Positions 40,071 to 49,700 of a DNA stretch of 60,029 nucleotides are shown here, piece by piece; the first letter of the stretch is position 1; the number at the start of each line of letters is the position of its first letter. The translations under genes were made by a program, and so were the position numbers. The stretch comes from an uncultured Gemmatimonadota bacterium (GTDB lineage: Bacteria > Gemmatimonadota > Gemmatimonadetes > Gemmatimonadales > Gemmatimonadaceae). The DNA is taken from positions 14,607 through 74,635 of the forward strand of contig CADEDA010000016.1 in NCBI GenBank assembly GCA_902825965.1, given 5' to 3'. The notes under the pieces were generated by a model. The model saw only the letters and a program-made list of their open reading frames with translations, made no database searches and had not been told where the DNA came from.

Positions 40071-40097
40071 GGCGCCGAGGACGTGACAACTTCGGGC

Positions 40098-40943
40098 ATG
40101 ACCTCCCGCTCACGCGCCTCCGTCGCCCGGCGCCGGCTGATCCTCGCCGGCCTCGCGGCCGCGCTGCTTGCGGCGCTTACGCTACTCGCAGGCGGCGCCT
40201 GCCGACCGACGTCCGCGACACCACGCGATCCGCTCGCGCTCCACATCGTCTCGTACAACATCCGCCACGGGCGCGGATCGGACGATCGGCTGGATCTCGC
40301 GCGCACCGGGCAGGTGCTGGCGGCCCTGCGTCCCGATCTCGCGGGGCTGCAGGAGGTGGACCGGCGCGTGCAGCGCAGTGGCGGCGTGGACGAGGCGGCG
40401 ACGTTGGGTGCGCAACTCGGGATGTCGCACGCCTTCGGGGCATTCATGCCGTATCAGGGCGGCGAGTACGGGATGGCGATCCTCTCGCGGTTCCCCATCG
40501 AGTCACAGACCGCGATCCGCCTGCCCGAGGGCAACGAGCCGCGGGTCGCCCTCGCCGTCCGTGTGCGCCTGCCGGACGGGCGCGCGCTGAACGTGTACAA
40601 CGTGCACTTCGACTGGGTACAGGACGATGCCTTCCGATTCGCGCAGGCCCGCGCCCTGGCCGCCGTACTCGACACCGTGCAGGTGCCCTATGTGCTCCTG
40701 GGCGACTTCAACGACGAACCGGGGAGCCGCACACTCGCGCTGTTCCACGCGCGCGCGCAGGAGCTGGCCAAGCCGGCCGTCGACCGGTTCACGTTCTCCA
40801 GCACCGCCCCCACCAAGGAGATCGACTTCGTGTTCGTCGCGCCGCGGGCGGCGTGGACCGCCGGACGCGCACAGGCGGTGACCGAACGCCTCGCGTCCGA
40901 TCACCGCCCCGTTGTCGCCGACGTGGCGCTGCGTCGCCGCTAA
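40098..40943 (+). CDS. Secreted endonuclease/exonuclease/phosphatase-fold protein
   Basis: A 281-residue exported phosphoesterase-like protein. A long hydrophobic N-terminus (LILAGLAAALLAALTLLAGG) precedes a Cys that may be lipidated. The EEP fold then shows LHIVSYNIRHG, AGLQEVDRR (metal-binding Glu), YGMAILSRFPI, VHFDW, LLGDFNDEPG (Asp-x-Asn) and SDHRPVVADV (final Asp-His pair). Such proteins hydrolyse nucleic acid, sphingomyelin-type or inositol phosphodiesters; the substrate is not readable here. ATG 40098 is chosen over the long overlapping frame, which is the shadow of the opposite gene. Confidence 0.88.
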   Translation: MTSRSRASVARRRLILAGLAAALLAALTLLAGGACRPTSATPRDPLALHIVSYNIRHGRGSDDRLDLARTGQVLAALRPDLAGLQEVDRRVQRSGGVDEAATLGAQLGMSHAFGAFMPYQGGEYGMAILSRFPIESQTAIRLPEGNEPRVALAVRVRLPDGRALNVYNVHFDWVQDDAFRFAQARALAAVLDTVQVPYVLLGDFNDEPGSRTLALFHARAQELAKPAVDRFTFSSTAPTKEIDFVFVAPRAAWTAGRAQAVTERLASDHRPVVADVALRRR

Positions 40944-40946
40944 GGC

Positions 40947-40985
40947 GCCGCTAGTACGCCGTTAGTTCGCCGCTAGTCCGCCGCT
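40947..40985. repeat. 11-bp tandem repeat between convergent genes
   Basis: Three diverged units GCCGCTAGTAC, GCCGTTAGTTC, GCCGCTAGTCC and a fragment follow the stop of the EEP gene and precede the stop of the heptad-repeat gene. Confidence 0.75.
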
Positions 40986-40995
40986 CGCGTCGCGG

Positions 40996-41391
40996 TTAGC
41001 GACGCCCTGCCGGCTTCTTGGTCTCGCGACGCTTCTCGCGCACGTCTTCCTTGCGGTCCCGCACGTTCTCGCGGCGGTCGGCGCGGTTCTCCGCGCGGTC
41101 GCGGACGTCCTCGCGCGCATCGCGACGGTCCTCGATCTTGTCGCGCTTGCCGCCGTCGACCTTCGCGTCGCGCACGTCCTCGCGCTTGTCGCGGACGTCC
41201 TCGCGGCGGTCCCGCACGTTCTCGCGACGGTCGCGGACGTCCTCGCGCCGATCGACGCGGTCCTCGACCTTGTCGCACTTGCTGCCTTCCGCGCACTTGC
41301 GGGTCTTGGCGCTGTCCTGCGCGTTGCTCACGTCCGGGCTCGCCGCCAGGGCGAGGGCCGCGAGGGTCGCTACGAAGATGGTGGGGCGCAT
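40996..41391 (-). CDS. Exported heptad-repeat Arg/Asp/Glu protein
   Basis: A 131-residue protein of unusual composition. The first 24 residues are a signal peptide ending VSNAQ. After a short Cys-containing stretch (KCAEGSKCDK), nearly the whole chain is made of seven-residue units such as DRREDVR, DRRENVR, DKREDVR. Valine recurs every seven residues among alternating acidic and basic ones. This should form a long, stable, straight alpha-helix or coiled coil held by i/i+4 salt bridges. Its direct repeats also make the DNA repetitive. I cannot assign a family. It might be a periplasmic spacer or adhesive rod. The two Cys could link it to a partner. Confidence 0.72.
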   Translation of the reverse strand: MRPTIFVATLAALALAASPDVSNAQDSAKTRKCAEGSKCDKVEDRVDRREDVRDRRENVRDRREDVRDKREDVRDAKVDGGKRDKIEDRRDAREDVRDRAENRADRRENVRDRKEDVREKRRETKKPAGRR

Positions 41392-41565
41392 GGGGAATCT
41401 CCTCGGGTTGATGTCGGCGCCGGGAGTGGCGCGTCTGCAAGGGGAGACGCCGAGGCGGCGAGGGTGTTAGTCGTGTGATGTGGGTCACGCGCGGACCGCA
41501 ATGCGGATCGCCGGTCGGCCCGCGGCGATTGGCGCAGCGCGTCCCTGCGACGGAGATTCTTCCGC

Positions 41566-43506
41566 ATGCGTGTCCGCTCATTCGTGCTCTCCGGCGTGCT
41601 CTCCGGCCTCGCCGCCCTCCACCTCGCCCCGGCCCTCCCCGCCCAGGAGCGCCGACTCGAGTGGCCGCAGGTCGCCGTCACCGCACACCTCGATTCGGCA
41701 GGACGCCTGCATGTCCGCGAGGCACAGACCATCCGCTACACCGGCGACTGGAACGGTGGGGAACGGCAGTTCGACCTGCGATGGGGACAGGAACTCGCGT
41801 TGCATGCCCTCACGCGGCTCGACTCCGGCGAGACGGGCGAGGGACGCGCGCTGCGACCGGGTGGCCTCGCCCGCGTCGACGACTACGAGTGGGTCGATGC
41901 CACGCTGCTGCGTTGGCGTGGACGGTTGCCGGAGGATCCGCCCTTCGACGGGGTGCTGCGCACCTACACACTCGTCTACAGCTACGGCAACATCCTCAGG
42001 GCCCGCGAGGACACGCGCTACCTGCTCGATCACGATTTCGGCATCGGCACACGCGAAGCCCCGATCGGCCGCTACACGCTGCGCCTCACGCTCGACCCGG
42101 CTTGGCGTGCCGAGCGCCCCATGCCGCTCGAGCTCACGCTCACGGACGTCGCGGCGGACTCCGGTGTGGTGCTCAGCATCCCGCTGCACTTCGTCGCCGC
42201 CGGCCAGCCGTCGAGCGTGCGACGCGGAACCTCGGCGGCCAATCGCAAGGCGCTCGTCATCACACTGCTCGCGTTCGCCGTGGTCGCGCTGCTGCGGACG
42301 GCCAGGCACGAAGCGCGGCTCGGTCGCTTCCGACCCATCCCCGACCACCGGAGCATCACACCCGAGTGGCTCGCAACACACCTGTTCTCGATGCTGCCGG
42401 AGGCCGCCGGAGCGGCCATCGATGAGCACACCTCCGCCCCGGAGGTCGCGGCGACGCTCGCACGCCTCGTCCAAGAGGGGAAGCTCTCGAGCCGCATCGA
42501 ACAGGAGAAGGTCTGGATCTTCTCCTCGGAGACGCTGCACCTGCAGCTGGAGGTCCCGCGTGGCCAGCTCAAGGATCACGAACGCTCGCTGATCGACGGA
42601 CTGTTCCGCCCGCACGAGACCAGCACCGACACCACACGGGTCCGCAAGCGCTACAAGAAGACCGGCTTCGATCCGGCCCGACTCATCAAGGCCCAGCTCG
42701 AACAGCGCATCGTCGACGCCACGGCCGGCCCGACCGCCACCCCGTCCGGGCGACTCACCATCGGGCTCGCACTCGCGGCACTGCTGTGCATCGGGATCGG
42801 CGCCGCCCGGCATCCCGACGAGTTGCCGTTCGGACTCCTCGCCGTGGGCATCGGCATCGGCGGATTCATCGCAGGCGCCATCGGCGCGTTCGTCTACAAG
42901 GTCTCCGCGCGCACGACCATCTTCACGGCGTTCTTCGTCGTGCTGCCGGTGGCGGCGATCGTCGCGGCGTTCGCCGTCGCCGCGATCACTGCGCCGGCAC
43001 CGATCGGCCTGTTCACCTGGCTCGGTGCCGCATGCTGGGCCGCGGCCCTCATCAACAGCATCGCCAACACCGCCTGCACCTCACACTCGGCCGAACGTGT
43101 GGCGCTGCGCCAGCGATTGATGGCCGCAAGGCGCTACTTCGTCGAGGAGCTCAAGACCGCGAGCCCGCGACTCCAGGACGATTGGTATCCGTACCTCATC
43201 GCCTTCGGACTCGGCCGTTCGGTCGATAAGTGGTTCCGCGCCTTCGGCGGCGCGAGTGCCGCACGCGCGAGCACCGCGAGTGTCGCGGGCGCCGCGAGCC
43301 GCATGGGCGGCAGCAGCGCCGGCGGCGCCGGAGGCGGTTGGACGGGTTTCTCCGGTGGTGGTGGCTTCTCCGGCGCGGGGGCCGGGGCCAGCTTCGCGAG
43401 TGCCGTTGGCGGGATGGCCGCGAGTGTGCCGGCTCCCAGCTCCAGCAGTGGCGGGTCGCGCGGCGGTGGCGGCTCCTCCGGTGGTGGACGCAGCGGCGGC
43501 TGGTAG
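41566..43506 (+). CDS. DUF2207-family membrane protein
   Basis: A 646-residue protein. A signal peptide ending LPAQ leads into the DUF2207 exterior domain (residues 32-200: VAVTAHLDSAGRLHVREAQTIRYTGDWNGGERQF and FDGVLRTYTLVYSYGN). A membrane helix lies near 230-245, a cytoplasmic domain at about 250-385, and four further hydrophobic stretches at about 395-505. The C-terminal 70 residues are Gly/Ser-rich, ending GGGRSGGW, as in many DUF2207 proteins. Function of the family is unknown; it is often near envelope genes. Confidence 0.85.
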   Translation: MRVRSFVLSGVLSGLAALHLAPALPAQERRLEWPQVAVTAHLDSAGRLHVREAQTIRYTGDWNGGERQFDLRWGQELALHALTRLDSGETGEGRALRPGGLARVDDYEWVDATLLRWRGRLPEDPPFDGVLRTYTLVYSYGNILRAREDTRYLLDHDFGIGTREAPIGRYTLRLTLDPAWRAERPMPLELTLTDVAADSGVVLSIPLHFVAAGQPSSVRRGTSAANRKALVITLLAFAVVALLRTARHEARLGRFRPIPDHRSITPEWLATHLFSMLPEAAGAAIDEHTSAPEVAATLARLVQEGKLSSRIEQEKVWIFSSETLHLQLEVPRGQLKDHERSLIDGLFRPHETSTDTTRVRKRYKKTGFDPARLIKAQLEQRIVDATAGPTATPSGRLTIGLALAALLCIGIGAARHPDELPFGLLAVGIGIGGFIAGAIGAFVYKVSARTTIFTAFFVVLPVAAIVAAFAVAAITAPAPIGLFTWLGAACWAAALINSIANTACTSHSAERVALRQRLMAARRYFVEELKTASPRLQDDWYPYLIAFGLGRSVDKWFRAFGGASAARASTASVAGAASRMGGSSAGGAGGGWTGFSGGGGFSGAGAGASFASAVGGMAASVPAPSSSSGGSRGGGGSSGGGRSGGW

Positions 43507-43554
43507 CGCTCGCGCAACCGCTCTCCTCTCTCCGCGTTCCTACGCCGTCGCTCC

Positions 43555-43582
43555 GGCGTCGTTATGGCGTCGTTACGGCGTC
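43555..43582. repeat. 11-bp tandem repeat at an Ig-like gene end
   Basis: GGCGTCGTTAT, GGCGTCGTTAC and a fragment GGCGTC run across the stop of the lipoprotein gene. The same kind of 11-12 base array appears at three other gene ends in the window. Confidence 0.7.
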
Positions 43583-44265
43583 CCAGTCGCGGTGATCGTC
43601 ACCGGATCCAGCGTGGACACCTGCACGCTGGCGGTGTTGGTGCCTGCCGTGCTGCCGGTCGTCCAACGCACCGTCACCTCGCCGGTCGCGTTGGTGAGCG
43701 CCGTCTGCGGGGTGAACGAACCACCGCCCGATGTCACCTGGAGCGCTACCGGCACGCCCACGAGCGGCACGTTGCCGGCGCCGAGCACGCGGATGACGAT
43801 CTGCGTCGGCAGCGCGGTCCCGGCGCGCGCACTCTGGTTGTTGCCCTGCGCGATGATCACCTGCGTGGGCACGAGGCCCGTCGCCGACACCACGACGGGA
43901 TCGAGGCCCGGCGCGGTGGCGATCAGCGACTGCGAGGTCTCGTTCGGGCCGAGCGTCCACGTCGCCGTGATCTCGCCGGTGGCGTTCGTCTCACCGGCCG
44001 TCGGCGTGACGGTGCCGCTGCCGGCGCCGACGATCAACGTGACCGTGCGTCCTTCGACTGCGTTGCCCGTGGAGTCGAGCGCGCGGAAGATCACCGGTGT
44101 CGGGAGCGCGCGGCCGACCTGACCAGCCTGGTTGTCACCCTGCACGACGACGATGGACGCCAGCGGCGCCGGCGCCGCGACATCCTTGGCACAGGCCGCG
44201 CTGCCCAGCACCGCGAGGGCGCCGAGGAAGCCGATGACGAGACGGAGCGGGGATGGAGTGGGCAT
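43573..44265 (-). CDS. Lipoprotein with two Ig-like repeats
   Basis: A 230-residue exported lipoprotein (lipobox GSAAC after a hydrophobic signal). Two similar beta-sandwich repeats follow, at about 36-128 and 130-228. Each begins with an I-V-x-x-G(D/N)NQ strand followed by LPT, has a Gly-rich loop (GAGSGTVTP, TSGGGSFTP), then NATGE(I/V)T and ends in a (V/I)xATG strand. This is the invasin/intimin-like Big_1 pattern of surface proteins. It likely decorates the outer membrane. Its stop overlaps the 11-bp repeat array. Confidence 0.83.
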   Translation of the reverse strand: MPTPSPLRLVIGFLGALAVLGSAACAKDVAAPAPLASIVVVQGDNQAGQVGRALPTPVIFRALDSTGNAVEGRTVTLIVGAGSGTVTPTAGETNATGEITATWTLGPNETSQSLIATAPGLDPVVVSATGLVPTQVIIAQGNNQSARAGTALPTQIVIRVLGAGNVPLVGVPVALQVTSGGGSFTPQTALTNATGEVTVRWTTGSTAGTNTASVQVSTLDPVTITATGTP

Positions 44266-44325
44266 AGGACCTCATCCGCAGTATCGGCGGGTCCGTCCGC
44301 TCCGTGAGTCCCCGGCACGGCCCTT

Positions 44326-46641
44326 CTATTGAGTGGCGGGCTCCAGGCGCAGGGTGTTCACGGCCCGGGCCTCGACCTTGGCGCGCGTGAACGGCATGGG
44401 CCAGGGCGTGCCGGCGAGATGCGGCTCGAGGAAGTCGTCGAAATGCGGACTCAACGGATTGCCCGACTGGCCCAGATGCCGGCTGAGTGTGAAGCCGTCG
44501 ATGTCGGCCCAGTCCAGCACGAACCGCATGCTCGGTCCCGCTTCGTTGTGCCAGCGCTTGGTGGCGGTATCGAACCGCACGAACGCCGCATTGAGCGTCG
44601 CGTCATCACCGGCACTGGGGAACGGGCCGCGCGTCAGGCGCAACCAGCGCTCGAGCGCCGGGACACTCGCCAGCGGATGCCGGATCGTCAGCGTCTGCAC
44701 GGCACCGAACGGCTGCTCCCAGTCCTCGGCCAGCGCGGCGCGCATGGCCCGTGCGGCGATGGCCGTGTCCGATTCGGCGTGGTCGGTGCGTCGATCGTCC
44801 ACGAAGGCCCCCGCACTGTCGCTGAGCACGGCGGGCACCAGCGTGCGTGCCTTCGTCCAGTCGGCGCCGAGTTCATCCTCGAACAGCTCGCGCGGCAGTC
44901 GCTCCCACCAGTATGCGAAGAGGGTCGCCGTCGTGTCGTTGACGTCGAGCCGACCGTTCCACGCCGCCAGCCGTGCCGCGACCGTCGGCTCCCCGAGGGC
45001 GCTTGCGCCCGCCGCGGCCAGCGCCTTGAAGCGTTCCGCGTTGCCCGAGATGAGGTCCAGCTGCATGGCGGTCATCGCGGCGGCATCGGTGCGTGCCCCG
45101 CCGGCAGTCGCCGCGGCGAGCAACCCGGTCGCGCGCAGCTTGCGCGTGAGGTTGTAGAACCCCGGGATCGCATACGGCCACGAGGCGTCCACCACCTGGC
45201 TGTTGGTGGTCGCGATCCATCCCTGCGCGGGATTCAGCGCGTACGGTGTCGCGGCGAGCAGGCGATAGCCGCGCCACCGCACGGTGCTGTCGCCACCCCA
45301 CTGCGGTGTGAACGTATCGAAGGCCCCGCGCTCCGGGAGCGGTGCGCCGAGTTGGTAGCCGATGTTCCCGTCGCGATCGGCGTAGGTCCAGTTGACGCTC
45401 AGCGCGCCGGCCATCGTGACCGCGGTGCGGAACGCCGTGAAGTCCTTCGCCCGCATGAGCGTGCCGGCGCCCGCCACCACGCCCCAGGCGGGGAAGTCGT
45501 ACCCGGCCCAATGCATCACGCGCGCCGTGTCGCCGCGCATCGACATCACGGGGCCGCGGGTGCTGCGCAGGGTGCGCTGCACCCGCGGGGCTTCACCCTT
45601 CACGAGGATGGTGTCGACCTCCACGCGCAGCGTCTCGCCTCCGCCGGTCCGGATCCGCGGCGTGGGTCCGTCCGCGTCGTCGACCAGCTCCAGCGTCTCG
45701 TCCACCAGGTCGAGCGGTGCGACGGTGAACGCCCAGCTGATGCGTCCGTTGTGCCCCATCGACACGGCGGGGATCCCCGGCGCGGTGACACCCACGGCCT
45801 CGAGCCCCTCGGCGGAGTGGAGCCCGACGGCGTACCAGAGGCCCGGCGCACTCGAGAGCTCGAGGTGCGGATCGGAGGCGTGCAACGCCGCGCCACTGGT
45901 TGAGTGCTGCGGCGCGACGACCCAGGAGTTCGATGCCTTGGTCATGCGTGGCGCGCCGGCCGCGAGAGCCGTGGCGGCGGCCGGCACCGTCGGTGCGGAC
46001 CAGGCCTGCACCGTCGCCGCGAGCCGCGCCGCGTCGCCGCCCAGTGTGCCGAGGATGTCGCGGTAGTCCGCACCGCGGTCCATGAGTGTGAGCGCGAACC
46101 AGCTCTGGTAGAAACCCACCACCGTCACGTCCTCGACGGTCCACGGCGCGGGCCGGGTCCCCAGGAGCACGAACTCCGGCGGCAGCGGCTTCGCCTGCGC
46201 GATCCAGGCGTTGACCCCGGCGAGGTACTCCTCGAGCTCGCTGCGCACCGTGGCGTCGAGCGAGGCGAGGTCGCGCCGCGCCTGGCGGCCGAACCCCAGG
46301 CGTCGCTGCGAGGCGTCGAGCTCGGCGGCGATGGGGCCGAACAGCTCCGAGAGTTCGCCGCGCGCCATGCGCCGCGTGAGTTCCATCTGGAAGAGTCGCT
46401 CCGAGGCGTGCAGCCAGCCCAGGGCGAACCGCGCATCGGCGTCCGTGCGTGACCAGACCTGCGGCACGCCGCGGGCGTCGAACAGGATCTCCACCGGAGC
46501 GCTCACACCTGCCACAAGCACCGTTCCCCGCTCCTGCGCCACCGACCGTGCCAGGTAGGCGCGCCCGCCGTACCAGGCCGCGAGTGCGACCACGAACAGG
46601 ACCAACAGGATGCCCATGAGGACGCGGGAGAGTCGGCGCAT
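44326..46641 (-). CDS. Penicillin acylase-family (Ntn) hydrolase
   Basis: A 771-residue member of the penicillin acylase/N-acyl-homoserine lactone acylase family. A membrane anchor or signal (ILLVLFVVALAAWYGG) precedes the alpha chain, which contains FALGWLHASERLFQME. The precursor is expected to cut itself just before the Ser of SNSWVV (near residue 236), which then becomes the N-terminal nucleophile. Further family elements are ASDPHLELSS, SMGHNGRISWAFT and late GQSGNPLSPHFDD. It acts in the periplasm on an amide bond; the acyl substrate is unknown. Confidence 0.92.
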   Translation of the reverse strand: MRRLSRVLMGILLVLFVVALAAWYGGRAYLARSVAQERGTVLVAGVSAPVEILFDARGVPQVWSRTDADARFALGWLHASERLFQMELTRRMARGELSELFGPIAAELDASQRRLGFGRQARRDLASLDATVRSELEEYLAGVNAWIAQAKPLPPEFVLLGTRPAPWTVEDVTVVGFYQSWFALTLMDRGADYRDILGTLGGDAARLAATVQAWSAPTVPAAATALAAGAPRMTKASNSWVVAPQHSTSGAALHASDPHLELSSAPGLWYAVGLHSAEGLEAVGVTAPGIPAVSMGHNGRISWAFTVAPLDLVDETLELVDDADGPTPRIRTGGGETLRVEVDTILVKGEAPRVQRTLRSTRGPVMSMRGDTARVMHWAGYDFPAWGVVAGAGTLMRAKDFTAFRTAVTMAGALSVNWTYADRDGNIGYQLGAPLPERGAFDTFTPQWGGDSTVRWRGYRLLAATPYALNPAQGWIATTNSQVVDASWPYAIPGFYNLTRKLRATGLLAAATAGGARTDAAAMTAMQLDLISGNAERFKALAAAGASALGEPTVAARLAAWNGRLDVNDTTATLFAYWWERLPRELFEDELGADWTKARTLVPAVLSDSAGAFVDDRRTDHAESDTAIAARAMRAALAEDWEQPFGAVQTLTIRHPLASVPALERWLRLTRGPFPSAGDDATLNAAFVRFDTATKRWHNEAGPSMRFVLDWADIDGFTLSRHLGQSGNPLSPHFDDFLEPHLAGTPWPMPFTRAKVEARAVNTLRLEPATQ

Positions 46642-46747
46642 GGCTGGAAGCTACGCCGTCCTCCCCAGCGAAGCACGAGGGCCGTACGTTCTATCGCTGT
46701 TCGCCTGCCCCGTTCCCGCGTCCCACCCCCGTGCGTGGAGATCCCTC

Positions 46748-49700
46748 GTGATCGACCTGCGTTCCCGGACCCTTGCCGCCGCGCTCGTCCTGAGCGCCCT
46801 CGCGGCCAGCACGGTCCCCGCCCGACTGCCGGCCCAGCTCCCCGTCGCGACCGAGTTCGAGTCGCTGCACTTCCGGTCCATCGGCCCGGCGACGATGTCG
46901 GGCCGCATCGCCGACCTCGCCGTGTATGAGGCCAACCCCGCGGTCTACTACGTCGGCACCGCACACGGTGGCGTGTGGAAGACCACGTCCAACGGGGCCA
47001 CCTGGACCGCGCTCCTGCAGCACGAGGGGCTGATGTCCATCGGCGACGTCACCATCTCGCAGACCAATCCGGACCTCGTGTGGGTTGGCACCGGGGAGTC
47101 CAACAACCGCCAGTCCACGAGCTGGGGCGAGGGGCTCTACAAGTCCACCGACGGCGGCAAGACGTTCACGCACATGGGGCTGAGGAACTCGAAGCACATC
47201 AACGAGATCGTCATCGACCCCACCAACAACGACATCGTCTACGTCGCCGCCACCGGCGCGCTCTGGGGCCCGGGCGGCGAACGCGGCGTCTACAAGACCA
47301 TCGACGGCGGCCGGACCTGGCGGCAGGTGCTCAAGGGCGACGAGCACACCGGCGCCAATGACATCGTCATGTCGGCCAGCGATCCCAAGGTGCTGTTCGC
47401 CTCCATGTACCAGCGGCGGCGCACCACCTGCTGCATGAACGGTGGCGGCCCCGGGTCGGCGCTCTTCAAGTCCGTCGATGGCGGCGAGACCTGGACCAAG
47501 GTCGGCGGCGGCTACCCCACCGGCGACCTCGGACGCATCGCGGTGGACATCGCGCCGTCCAACACGGCGACGGTGTACTCGCTCGTCGAGGCGCCGAGTG
47601 CGGTGCCGGTGGACTCGGGCAAGACGGGCCTCTGGCGCTCCGACGACGGCGGTGCGACCTGGCGCAAGACCAGCAGCACCAACCCGCGCCCGATGTACTT
47701 CTCCAAGCTGCGCATCGACCCGTCCAACGCCGAGACCGTGTACTACGGCGGCGTCGGGCTGCAGATGAGCATCGATGGCGGCAAGTCGGTCGAGACCGAC
47801 GCCGCGCTCGTCACGCACGACGACGTACACGCCATCTGGGTGAACCCGCGCAACCCGCAGCACGTGCTCATCGGCAACGACGGCGGCCTCGCCGTCTCGT
47901 ACGACCAGGCCAAGAGCTGGACGTTCATCCCGAACCTGCCCGTGGGCCTGTTCTACCATGTCAGCTATGACATGGAACGGCCGTACAACATCTGCGGCGG
48001 CATGCAGGACAACTACAACTGGTGCGGACCCAGCGCCTCGCGCCACGGCGCCGGCATCTACAACTACGACTGGTTCCAGATCCTCGGCGGCGACGGCTTC
48101 GTGGCGCTCCCCGACCATCGGGACTCGCGCATCGTCTACACCGAGTCGCAGGACGGCAACCTCATCCGCCGCAACACCGTGACCGGCGAATCGCGTTCCA
48201 TCCGGCCCACGCCGCTGAACGTGACGCCGGCACCGCCGGCCGGGGAGGCCTTCCGCTTCCACTGGGACACGCCGCTCATCCGCTCGCCGCATGACCCGGG
48301 CGTGCTCTACGTGGGCGCCAACCGCGTCTTCCGCACCACCGACCGCGGCGACTCCTGGGCGATGATCAGTCCCGACCTCACCCGCAACGCCAATCGCAAC
48401 GACCTCGTGACGATGGGCGTGAAGAACAGCGACATCAAGCTGGCGCGCAACGACGGCATCGCCGCGTGGCCGGCCATCGTCGCACTGGCCGAATCGCCGC
48501 GCACCGCGGGCCTGCTGTTCGCCGGCACCGATGACGGTGTCGTGCAGATGACCCGGGATGCCGGGAAGACGTGGACCGACATCACCTCGCGCCTTCCGGG
48601 CTTCCCCGCCGGCGCCTTCGTCTCCGAGGTGGTGCCCTCCGCCCACGCCGCCGGCACCGTCTACGTCACCGTCCTCAACCACCGCGAGAACGACTACAAC
48701 CCGTACATCTGGGTGAGCACCGACTTCGGCGCGACCTTCCGTCGCATCGACAGCGGCCTCGGCGGCGAAGTGGTGCGGACACTCACCGAGGACCACCGGA
48801 ACGCCGACGTGCTCTACATCGGCACCGAGACCGGCATCTTCCTCTCGCTCGACCGCGGTGCCACTTGGCGGCGGCTGAAGGCGAACCTGCCGTCGGTGCG
48901 CGTGGACGAGATCACGCTGCACCACCGCGACAACGCGATGCTCGTCGCGACGCACGGCCGTTCCATCTGGGTGCTCGACCAGCTCTCGCCGATCCAGGAG
49001 TACGCCGCCGCCCAGGGCGCCGCGCAGTCGCGCCTGTTCACGGTACCGGCCGCGCTCCAGTGGAAGTTCAAGGACGATCGCAACGATGAGTTCTGGGGAC
49101 ACCAGACCTTCATCGGCGAGAATCCGCCCACCGATGCCGTCATCCAGTTCCATGTGAAGGGCAGCGCGCAGTCGCTCGCCCTGCGCATCACGCGCGGCTC
49201 GACCACGGTGCGGGAGATCGCCGTGCCCGCGAGCAAGAACCGCGCAGGCATCCAGACCGTGTGCTGGGACCAGCGCGTCGCACCGATCCCGGCCGCGCAG
49301 GGCGCCGGCCCGGGCGGCGGCGGCCCCGGCGGACCCGGTGGCGGCGGGCAGTTCGGTGGCGGACAGGGCGGTGCGCGACCGGTGCCGGGCGTCCGTGCTC
49401 CGCTGCCGACGGCGGGGTATCTCCCGCTCAATCCATGCGCTGCTGCGGGCCCCGGTGGTCCGGGTGGTCCCGGCGGTGGTGGTGGCTTCGGTGGATTCGG
49501 CGGCGGTGGCAACGCCGGCCCGTACGCGACGCCGGGCACCTACACCGTCTCGCTCGTCGCCGATGGCCAGGTGGTCGACAGCAAGCCGCTGCAGATCATC
49601 ATGGATCCCGAAGTGGAGAAGCACTTCAGCGGCTCGGCCCGCGTCGCCTACGACAAGGTCGTGACCGACCTGCACAGCGTGCAGACCACCGGCACGGCGA

